From Dehalococcoidia bacterium (GTDB taxonomy: Bacteria > Chloroflexota > Dehalococcoidia > Tepidiformales > Tepidiformaceae): 5,199 nucleotides of DNA. The position numbers and the translations under genes were made by a program. Below, piece after piece: positions 1-5,047 of the stretch. The stretch lies in contig SLAK01000370.1 in the NCBI GenBank assembly GCA_007126855.1, positions 1-5,199 on the forward strand, given 5' to 3'. Positions within the stretch are counted from its first letter, which is position 1. Each line of letters opens with the position of its first letter. The notes below the pieces were generated by a model that worked only from the letters and a program-made list of their open reading frames with translations, was not told the DNA's origin and searched no databases.

Positions 1-758
1 CCGTGGTTCTGCGGATCGCCCCCTGACCCGCCGTCGCCGAGCGCGATGTAGAGCGTCTCATCCGGGCCAAAGGCGATCTGCCCGCCGTTGTGGTTTCCAA
101 ATGGCTGCGGGACTTCCAGCAGAACCAGCTCGCTCCCCGGATCGATGCGCAGGTCCTCGCCGCTCCCCGCAGTCTCGAAACGCGAGATGGCGCTGCGCCG
201 CTCGCCCGGCTGTGCGCTGTAGTACAGGTAAACGTAGCCGTCCTCCTCGAACGCCGGGCTTAGCGCGATGCCGAGCAGCCCCTCTTCGTTCCCCGCCCGC
301 GACGTGCGGTCCCGCCAGTCCAGCACCTCGACAAGGTCCGCCGCTCCCTCGTCTTTCGCGAAGGACACCACCCGCCCTTCCTGCAACACCAGCAGGAAGC
401 GCTCCTGGCCCGGCACCTCCACCATGTCGACCGGCCGCTGCACCAGCGGCAAATCCGGGAACGCCTCGGGGAAGCGCACGTTGTCCGCCGACGGCGGTTC
501 CGGTGGCTCGGCAGGAGTCGGTGTCTCGTCGTCGACCGGCGGCGTAGGCGTCGCGGCTGGAGAGTCGTCATCTGCCACGGTTGGAGTGGGCTCGCCGTTC
601 ACCGGAGGCGTCACGTCCTCACCGTCATTGTTACCGCATGCCACGAGGATGAGCGGCAGGATCGCCGCGGCCAAAAGCCGGGCTGGCAACTGCAGCAGGT
701 TGTGCCGCCTGGTGCGCGTGGATCTTCCTTGGCTCCGGGCAAGTGCAGGCAATCGCAT
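1..758 (-). CDS. PQQ-dependent sugar dehydrogenase-like lipoprotein (GSDH family), C-terminus beyond window
   Basis: This gene has no entry as a closed frame because it leaves the window; I translated it from 758 down to base 1 (252 full codons). Residues 1-41 are a lipoprotein signal: basic stretch with Arg15, Arg17 and Arg18, hydrophobic core 28-40, and lipobox LVAC with Cys41 as the predicted lipidated residue. Residues 45-92 are an acidic Pro/Thr-rich linker. From about 93 the glucose/sorbosone dehydrogenase beta-propeller begins: EEGLLGIALSP at 158-168, then FGNHNGGQIAFGPD at 220-233 and LYIALGDGGSGGDP at 236-249. His223 sits where soluble glucose dehydrogenases carry their catalytic base. 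Family members oxidise sugars or other alcohols with PQQ outside the membrane; the substrate here cannot be told and some relatives bind no PQQ. The ATG is supported by GGAGGG five bases upstream. It lies 116 bases downstream of the aminotransferase on the same strand. Family assignment is firm, catalytic activity inferred. Confidence 0.9.
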   Translation of the reverse strand, partial: MRLPALARSQGRSTRTRRHNLLQLPARLLAAAILPLILVACGNNDGEDVTPPVNGEPTPTVADDDSPAATPTPPVDDETPTPAEPPEPPSADNVRFPEAFPDLPLVQRPVDMVEVPGQERFLLVLQEGRVVSFAKDEGAADLVEVLDWRDRTSRAGNEEGLLGIALSPAFEEDGYVYLYYSAQPGERRSAISRFETAGSGEDLRIDPGSELVLLEVPQPFGNHNGGQIAFGPDETLYIALGDGGSGGDPQNH

Positions 759-762
759 CGTT

Positions 763-768
763 CCCTCC
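763..768 (-). promoter_or_regulatory. Ribosome binding site of the sugar dehydrogenase lipoprotein
   Basis: On the minus strand GGAGGG lies about five bases before the ATG at 758. It is the strongest Shine-Dalgarno match in the window. It decides the start in favour of the ATG over the in-frame TTG at codon 24, which would give a more typical 18-residue lipoprotein signal but has no ribosome binding site. Confidence 0.7.
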
Positions 769-793
769 AGGTTCGCCTACCCTGGCGTGACCG

Positions 794-832
794 TCGCGCG
801 CGGCGCATTTCCCCCACGTTTATCGCGCGCGG
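794..832. repeat. Pair of CG-alternating 10-bp direct repeats
   Basis: TCGCGCGCGG occurs at 794-803 and again at 823-832, in the gap ahead of the lipoprotein gene. The CGCGCGCG cores are self-complementary, so the two copies could also pair as an eight-base stem around a 21-base loop in the leader RNA. No function is known; high GC makes such runs easier to obtain by chance. Confidence 0.35.
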
Positions 833-845
833 GCTGACGCTTCAA
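818..845 (-). promoter_or_regulatory. Weak candidate promoter ahead of the lipoprotein gene
   Basis: On the minus strand TTGAAG (845-840) is followed after 16 bases by ATAAAC (823-818), in the gap between the aminotransferase and the lipoprotein gene. The first hexamer is close to a sigma-70 -35 box; the second is a poor -10. The leader would be about 50 bases. It could allow the lipoprotein gene to be expressed apart from the aminotransferase. Matches of this quality arise often by chance. Confidence 0.2.
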
Positions 846-854
846 GCGGTGCCC

Positions 855-869
855 GCGGGAGGTTCCCGC
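855..869 (-). terminator. Short GC hairpin just after the aminotransferase stop codon
   Basis: On the minus strand GCGGGA-ACC-TCCCGC forms a perfect six-base-pair stem with a three-base loop, starting five bases after the stop codon of the aminotransferase. There is no T tract after it, so it is not a canonical intrinsic terminator. It may be a weak terminator, an mRNA-stabilising hairpin that separates the two genes, or chance in GC-rich DNA. Confidence 0.25.
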
Positions 870-874
870 TCTTG

Positions 875-2059
875 TTACCCCGCGTCTCCCAGCATCCCGG
901 CGGCGGCCTCGGTCCCCGCGCGAAGGTCGGCGGCAAAACCCTGCTCCCGGAGCAACCGTCCCAGCGACGACAGGAACAGCAGCACATTCCCCGGCGTCGA
1001 AGACTCACCCATGAGACCTACGCGCCAGACCTTGCCCTTGAGGTCGCCGAGCCCGCCGCCGGCCTCGATCCCATACCGCTTCAGCAGCGCGCCGCGCACC
1101 TCGCCGTCGTTCACCCCCTCGGGGATCCGCACCGTTGTCAGCACAGGCAGCCGGTATCCTTCGTCCGCATGCAATGCGAGCCCCATGGCTTCGAGCCCCG
1201 CCTGCAACGCCCGCCCATTGCGTTCATGCCGGGCCCATCGCGCCTCCAGCCCTTCCTCAAGCACGAGCGCCAACGCCTGGTGCAGCGCGTAGACCATCGA
1301 AATCGGCGCCGTGTGGTGATACACGCGCCCCTCGCCCCAGTACGCCGCGAGCAATTGCATGTCCAGGTACCAGGTGTTCGACGGCGTCTCCCGCGACGTC
1401 ATCGCTTCCCAGCCCGATGGCGACACCGTTATCGGCGCCACACCCGGTGGCGCTGAAAGGCACTTCTGCGTGCCCGAATACACCGCGTCCGCGCCCCACG
1501 CGTCCGGCTCCACCGGCACCCCGCCCAGCGACGTCACACAGTCCACCAGCAACAGCGCCCCGTTTTCCTTCGCGATTGCGCTAATCGGCTCAACGGGTGT
1601 CTGCACACCGGTCGAGGTCTCCGCGTGCACCATCGTCACCAGCTTAACGTTGCCGGCCTCGCGCACCGCTGCTCGCACCGCATCCGGGTCCACCGGCGAT
1701 CCCCACGGCGCCTGCACGCGCGTGACCTCTCCCCCGGCCCGCTCCGCCATCTGCGCGATCCGTTCCCCGAAGTAGCCGCAGATGCCGCAGACTACCCGGT
1801 CCCCCGGCGCCACCAGGTTCATCACCGCCGCTTCCATGCCGCTCGTACCCGTGCCGGGCGTTGCGAAGGTGATGGCATTCTCCGTCCGCATCACCTGCCG
1901 GAGCATCGCCTGGCACTCATCCATGATGCGGAGAAAGTCGGGGTCCAGGTGCCCCAGCAGCGGCGCGGTCATGGCGCGGACCACCCGCGGGTGCGCGCCG
2001 CTCGGGCCCGGGCCCATCAGGATTCGTTGTGGTGGGTCGAAAACCGGTGTCGTGCTCAT
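875..2059 (-). CDS. Class V PLP-dependent aminotransferase (alanine/serine-glyoxylate aminotransferase type)
   Basis: Full-length at 394 residues, the usual size for this family, acting as a cytosolic PLP enzyme. Visible marks, in order: GPGPS at 16-20 near the N-terminus; the TPGTGTSGMEAA segment at 67-78 that binds the cofactor phosphate; CGYFGER at 94-100, with Phe97 in place of the ring-stacking Trp of human AGT; HAETSTG at 145-151; Asp173 in LVDCVTSLGG, which pairs with the pyridine nitrogen; Lys199 in SGTQKCLSAPPG, the Schiff-base lysine; YHHTAPISMVYAL at 247-259; and Arg346 in WRVGLMG, the expected substrate-carboxylate anchor. The family moves amino groups from alanine, serine or (S)-ureidoglycine to glyoxylate or pyruvate; the substrate pair cannot be settled from sequence alone. 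The ATG at 2059 is preceded by AGGA at a longish spacing of about nine bases. It may head an operon with the lipoprotein downstream. No key residue is missing. Confidence 0.95.
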   Translation of the reverse strand: MSTTPVFDPPQRILMGPGPSGAHPRVVRAMTAPLLGHLDPDFLRIMDECQAMLRQVMRTENAITFATPGTGTSGMEAAVMNLVAPGDRVVCGICGYFGERIAQMAERAGGEVTRVQAPWGSPVDPDAVRAAVREAGNVKLVTMVHAETSTGVQTPVEPISAIAKENGALLLVDCVTSLGGVPVEPDAWGADAVYSGTQKCLSAPPGVAPITVSPSGWEAMTSRETPSNTWYLDMQLLAAYWGEGRVYHHTAPISMVYALHQALALVLEEGLEARWARHERNGRALQAGLEAMGLALHADEGYRLPVLTTVRIPEGVNDGEVRGALLKRYGIEAGGGLGDLKGKVWRVGLMGESSTPGNVLLFLSSLGRLLREQGFAADLRAGTEAAAGMLGDAG

Positions 2060-2075
2060 GGGCCCACATCCTACC

Positions 2076-2086
2076 GCCTCAGAGGC
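2076..2086. promoter_or_regulatory. Small palindrome in the divergent spacer (possible operator)
   Basis: GCCTC-A-GAGGC is a perfect 11-base palindrome in the 62-base spacer between the aminotransferase and Uma2 genes, lying just upstream of both starts. Its position would suit a shared operator. The arms are only five bases, so chance is a real alternative. Confidence 0.15.
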
Positions 2087-2109
2087 AAACCGGCCTCCGA
2101 GCCTTCGCC

Positions 2110-2122
2110 TATACTGGACACA
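2110..2122 (+). promoter_or_regulatory. Candidate -10 box placed for a leaderless Uma2 transcript
   Basis: TATACT at 2110-2115 matches five of six bases of the sigma-70 -10 consensus. It ends six bases before the ATG at 2122, so transcription would begin at or very near the A of the start codon. There is no convincing Shine-Dalgarno sequence between them. No good -35 is visible around 2087-2092. The simplest reading is a leaderless mRNA. Confidence 0.4.
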
Positions 2123-2697
2123 TGGCTACCAAAACGCGGCTAAGCCTCGAAGAGTTCCTTGCCCTCCCCGAAACCGAGCCGCCCAGCGAATACTTCGACG
2201 GGGAGGTCGTACAAAAAGTGTCCCCCAATATCCCCCATAGTGCGCTTGCCGCATGGCTAGCCTCGCGGTTCCTCGAATGGTCGGCTCGTCAAGAGCCCTG
2301 TCTGGTCGGCGTCGAAGGCCGCCACGTGTCCCGCTCCCACAACAAGGCCTACCTTCCGGACGTCCACGTAACGAAGCGAAGCCGCCTGGTCGGGCACGAG
2401 ACCGAATCCCCCATGACCGTTACGCCCGATGTGGTTGTCGAGGTGCTGTCCCCGGAGGATCGCCCCTCCGATGTCCTGCGCAAGGTCGAACTCTATCGCG
2501 AACTCGAAGTGCCGGCCTTCCTGCTGGTCGACCCGATCGAGCGCTCCATCCGCGAATACCGCGCCGGGAGCCCGTCACGCACCTACGCAGAAGGCGACAG
2601 CCTGGACCTGTCTCCCGTCCTCCCCGGCCTTGTCCTCGATCTTGCCGAACTCTTCGCCGTCATCCCGGAGCCGGGCAATCAGTCTGGCCAGCGCTAA
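2122..2697 (+). CDS. Uma2 family protein (DUF820, PD-(D/E)XK nuclease fold)
   Basis: This 191-residue protein has the typical length and order of Uma2-family proteins (PF05685). I start it at ATG 2122, giving MATKTRLSLEEFLALPE; the frame is open further upstream to 2029, but that extension overlaps the aminotransferase start and lacks family features. Marks: YFDGEVV at 24-30; LPDVHV at 78-83 with Asp80; TPDVVVEVLSPEDR at 101-114 with Glu107; LRKVELYRELEVP at 119-131 with Lys121; and FLLVDP at 133-138. Asp80, Glu107 and Lys121 make up a complete-looking PD-(D/E)XK site. The family is common in multiple copies in Cyanobacteria and Chloroflexota, and its biological role is not established; a DNA-cleaving activity is inferred from fold only. 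The gene is divergent from the aminotransferase. Its stop overlaps that of the convergent acyl-CoA synthetase gene by four bases. Confidence 0.92.
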   Translation: MATKTRLSLEEFLALPETEPPSEYFDGEVVQKVSPNIPHSALAAWLASRFLEWSARQEPCLVGVEGRHVSRSHNKAYLPDVHVTKRSRLVGHETESPMTVTPDVVVEVLSPEDRPSDVLRKVELYRELEVPAFLLVDPIERSIREYRAGSPSRTYAEGDSLDLSPVLPGLVLDLAELFAVIPEPGNQSGQR

Positions 2698-4133
2698 TCC
2701 TGCATCTGCTGCCACTCCAGCAACCGTGACAGGGCATTCGCCGCACGCGCGATGCTCGGATACGTGGCAATCCCCCGCCGGTAACACTGCTCCTGGAAGT
2801 AGTTCGCCTGGTCCAGCGCCTCCGGCGTCAGCGACGGCCGGATCGCCACCACCACAGGCTTGCCCGATTGCTCCTGCACCCGTGCAAGCCCTTCGGACTG
2901 TCGCTCGCCGCGCTGCCGCTGGTCGCCCATGCGCGACATGAAGCCGAATCCGAAACTCGTGTGGTAGAGAATCGCGTCGATGTTCTCCGCATCGCCTACC
3001 GGGCCCAGCGTGGCCTCGAAGCCCTTCTCCTCGAACATGCTCGTCGTGTCGATTGGATTGCGGATGCTCGTGCCGGCCTCGTGGGTCACTTTCGCCAGCG
3101 CCTCCTGGGTTTCAGGCAGGAGCGTCGGCACTTCGAGCCCTGCCGCATCCAGGTCATCGGCGGCCATAACGCTCGCGCCGCCGCCACCGCCGACCACGCA
3201 GATGCGCGGCCCGCGCAGCCGCTGCACAAACTGGAACGTCACCGCCATGTCGACGACATCGTCCAGCGACTCCACCCGCAGTACGCCAGCCTGCCTGCAG
3301 AGCCCGTCGAAAATCTCCAGCGAACCGGCCAGCGACGCCGTATGCGAGCTCGCCGCACGGGAACCCGCCTCCGTCCGCCCGCTCTTGAGGATCACGGTCG
3401 GCTTGACGCGCCCAGCCCGCCGCAGTGCGGCCGCAAGCCGTGGTCCGTCCTGGATGCCTTCCAGGTAGGCGGTAATCACCTTGGTTTCCGGATCGTCAGC
3501 CAGGTAGTCGAAGAAGTCCGCGGCCCGCAGGTCGGCGCCGTTGCCAAAGCTGATCACCTTCGAGCACCGCACGCCGCGCGGCGTCGCATACCGCACGAAC
3601 TCGCCGGCGTTCATGCCCGACTGTGACACCATGCCGACCGGCCCCGGCTCCGGCGTTTGGCCCGGCATCATCGCCAGCCTGGATGCCGGCACGTAGAGCC
3701 CCATGCAGTTCGGCCCGATGATGCGGATGCCGGCTTCCTGCGCCTGCGTCACCACGGCGCGCTCCATCTCCGCCCTCCCGGCCTCTCCCGTCTCCGTGAA
3801 GCCTGCCGTGAACAGGTGCAATACCCGCACGGTCCCCTTCTTTATGCAATCCTCGAGGAGCTGCGGCACAAAACGTGCGTTCACCGACGAAATGACGTAA
3901 TCCACATCCCAGGGGATGTCCGCCAGGCTTGGATAGCACTTCAACCCCCGGATTGCCGGGGCCGTCGGGTGGATCAAATAGATCGGCCCGCGGAAGCCGA
4001 CCTCCTGCAGCGATTGCACGAAACCGATGCCACCAAAGCCGCCGTGCTCCTTGGCGGATACGCCCGCAATGGCGATAGATCTCGGCTGGAAAACGTACTC
4101 AAGTTCGGGCGCAGTAATGGCCGGTGCGGTCAC
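2694..4133 (-). CDS. Acyl-CoA synthetase (NDP-forming) alpha-type protein, CoA-binding
   Basis: A 479-residue protein matching the alpha part of acetate-CoA ligase (ADP-forming)-like enzymes. Order: CoA-binding Rossmann domain about 12-145 (VFQPRSIAIAGVS at 14-26, YLIHPTAP at 52-59, LFTAGF at 107-112, GPNCMGLYVP at 140-149); first succinyl-CoA ligase-like domain about 163-300 (GMVSQSGMNAG at 167-177, SFGNGADL at 195-202, YLEGIQDG at 223-230 with Glu225, KSGRTEAG at 250-257, SSHTASLAGS at 262-271); then a further flavodoxin-like domain about 308-470 (NPIDTT at 359-364). His264 is the expected phosphohistidine. The family interconverts acyl-CoA, ADP and phosphate with acid, CoA and ATP, but also needs an ATP-grasp beta part, which is neither fused here nor elsewhere in the window. 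The start is GTG, with GGAG eight bases upstream. Ala266 replaces the Gly usual after HT. The acyl substrate is unknown. Confidence 0.9.
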   Translation of the reverse strand: MTAPAITAPELEYVFQPRSIAIAGVSAKEHGGFGGIGFVQSLQEVGFRGPIYLIHPTAPAIRGLKCYPSLADIPWDVDYVISSVNARFVPQLLEDCIKKGTVRVLHLFTAGFTETGEAGRAEMERAVVTQAQEAGIRIIGPNCMGLYVPASRLAMMPGQTPEPGPVGMVSQSGMNAGEFVRYATPRGVRCSKVISFGNGADLRAADFFDYLADDPETKVITAYLEGIQDGPRLAAALRRAGRVKPTVILKSGRTEAGSRAASSHTASLAGSLEIFDGLCRQAGVLRVESLDDVVDMAVTFQFVQRLRGPRICVVGGGGGASVMAADDLDAAGLEVPTLLPETQEALAKVTHEAGTSIRNPIDTTSMFEEKGFEATLGPVGDAENIDAILYHTSFGFGFMSRMGDQRQRGERQSEGLARVQEQSGKPVVVAIRPSLTPEALDQANYFQEQCYRRGIATYPSIARAANALSRLLEWQQMQD

Positions 4134-4141
4134 GCCTCACT

Positions 4142-4145
4142 CTCC
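4142..4145 (-). promoter_or_regulatory. Ribosome binding site supporting the GTG start of the acyl-CoA synthetase gene
   Basis: GGAG on the minus strand lies eight bases before the GTG at 4133-4131, a good spacing. No in-frame ATG precedes the CoA-binding domain, so GTG is the most likely start. Confidence 0.5.
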
Positions 4146-4162
4146 GTTCGATAGGGCAAAGG

Positions 4163-4179
4163 GTTAGGTTGAATCTAAC
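4163..4179. promoter_or_regulatory. 17-bp near-perfect palindrome, candidate operator between divergent genes
   Basis: GTTAGGTTGAATCTAAC is a palindrome centred on 4171 with seven of eight base pairs matching; only 4168/4174 is a mismatch. It is AT-richer than the surroundings and sits 30 bases upstream of the acyl-CoA synthetase start, in the 152-base spacer shared with the Lit-like gene. Size and symmetry suit a dimeric repressor of the TetR, GntR or MarR kind. Which regulator would bind is unknown; no regulator gene is in the window. Confidence 0.4.
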
Positions 4180-4222
4180 AGAAGCACCCCTCACGGTCTC
4201 TGTGACCTATATCATTCAGCCG

Positions 4223-4228
4223 TTGACA
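4223..4228 (+). promoter_or_regulatory. Isolated TTGACA, possible -35 box for the Lit-like gene
   Basis: TTGACA is an exact -35 consensus 57 bases before the ATG of the Lit-like gene. The sequence 16-19 bases later (around 4245-4253) offers only CACCAT, a poor -10. It may be part of a promoter read by another sigma factor, or chance. Confidence 0.2.
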
Positions 4229-4250
4229 CGCTCCCAACTACGTGGCCACC

Positions 4251-4289
4251 ATGAGTCCGTCGGGGCCCTTAGAGCCAGACCATCGATGA
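4251..4289 (+). CDS. Possible 12-codon leader ORF overlapping the Lit-like start (ATGA)
   Basis: An ATG at 4251 opens MSPSGPLEPDHR and stops at TGA 4287-4289, overlapping the ATG at 4286 in the classic four-base ATGA coupling arrangement. The Lit-like gene itself lacks a clear Shine-Dalgarno sequence, so termination-reinitiation is conceivable. The leader also lacks a visible ribosome binding site, and the peptide has no recognisable feature. It may be chance; it is recorded because of its exact placement. Confidence 0.15.
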   Translation: MSPSGPLEPDHR

Positions 4290-5047
4290 CTATTCTCCAG
4301 CGTGCCGCCTCTATCGCCTTCATCGTGGCGCTGCCCGTGTTGCTCATGACCACGAGCGCGCGCGTCGCCCTCAGTGAGGTGCGCCTCTACGAATACAGCT
4401 TCCGGGAATACAACGCCGCAGCCACCACCGGCGTCGAACTCGCCGAACTCGACAGGGCTGCCCGCGAGATCATCCACTACTGGGAAAACGATGCCGACAC
4501 GCTACGTATCGTCGTCGACCGCGGCGGCGAAGAGGTTTCCCTCTTCAACGCCCGCGAAACGCACCACATGGAAGATGTGAAATGGCTCGTGCTGCTCGTC
4601 TACCGGCTCCACGAGATTTCGCTGGCCATCGTCCTTGGCTACATCGGCGCCCGCTACCTCTGGGCTCTTGAAGCGCCAATTCGCTCGCTGGCGCGTGAAG
4701 CGCTTGCCGGCATCGGCATCGGCGTCGCGATTGTCGGTGGCCTCGGCGCGTTCGCACTGGTCGGCTTCGACGAGTTCTGGACGCGCTTCCACGAAGTTGC
4801 CTTCCGCAATGACCTCTGGCAGCTCAATCCGGCCACCGACCGCCTGATCCAGATGTTCCCCGTGCCTTTCTGGGAAGACGCAACCTATCTTGTAGCCATC
4901 GCAACCATGGCCCAGGCGGTGATCATCGCCGTGCTTGCCACGGCCTACCTGGCGTTCACGCGCGAAAAGCCGGGGCGTTCGCACGAGGAGGGCCCTTCAG
5001 CGGCTGAAACTTCTGAAGCGGAACTCCCTGCTGAGGTCGAAGCCTAG
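4286..5047 (+). CDS. Lit-like integral membrane protein (TIGR01906 / DUF1461 family)
   Basis: This 253-residue protein looks like the family of lipoprotein intramolecular transacylase (Lit). In Firmicutes Lit moves an acyl chain from the diacylglyceryl group to the amino group of the lipoprotein's N-terminal Cys, giving the lyso form; it has four helices, an extracellular cap and two catalytic histidines. Here the layout fits: TM1 about 7-26, cap about 30-95, TM2 about 99-125, TM3 about 139-161, extracellular loop, TM4 about 200-223. His94 in HHMEDVKWL and His169 in FWTRFHEVAFRND match the two histidine motifs. The family signature continues as WQLNPATDRLIQMFP (178-192) and FW (195-196). The acidic tail 224-253 is extra. 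The frame is open back to 4124, but ATG 4286 is chosen because it places TM1 at the N-terminus as in relatives. The stop overlaps the zinc-ribbon gene's stop. Function in this organism is inferred; the family contains many untested members. Confidence 0.85.
   Translation: MTILQRAASIAFIVALPVLLMTTSARVALSEVRLYEYSFREYNAAATTGVELAELDRAAREIIHYWENDADTLRIVVDRGGEEVSLFNARETHHMEDVKWLVLLVYRLHEISLAIVLGYIGARYLWALEAPIRSLAREALAGIGIGVAIVGGLGAFALVGFDEFWTRFHEVAFRNDLWQLNPATDRLIQMFPVPFWEDATYLVAIATMAQAVIIAVLATAYLAFTREKPGRSHEEGPSAAETSEAELPAEVEA

Noticed and set aside
101..837. Open frames on the plus strand opposite the sugar dehydrogenase (101-547 and 268-837)
   Set aside because: The translations are Arg/Pro/Ser-rich with no family motif, as expected for antisense frames in GC-rich DNA; the minus strand encodes a clear conserved propeller protein.
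2029..2121. N-terminal extension of the Uma2 protein to an upstream ATG
   Set aside because: It overlaps the divergent aminotransferase coding region and adds 31 residues unlike the family; ATG 2122 gives the usual N-terminus and has a promoter-like box placed correctly.
702..2143. Several plus-strand open frames opposite the aminotransferase
   Set aside because: They lie antisense to a gene with a complete set of catalytic residues, and their own composition is low-complexity.
2600..2800. Bidirectional terminator between the Uma2 and acyl-CoA synthetase genes
   Set aside because: There is no intergenic space and I see no stem followed by a T tract on either strand around the shared stops.
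2868..3626. 252-codon plus-strand open frame
   Set aside because: It lies wholly antisense to the acyl-CoA synthetase and shows no motif; His/Arg-rich composition is typical of an antisense shadow.
4124..4285. N-terminal extension of the Lit-like protein to ATG 4124
   Set aside because: The 54 extra residues are not membrane-like, run into the divergent gene's start and cover the probable regulatory spacer; relatives begin just before the first helix.
4502..4984. 160-codon minus-strand open frame opposite the Lit-like gene
   Set aside because: No recognisable family; the plus strand carries predicted membrane helices and conserved motifs that explain the sequence.
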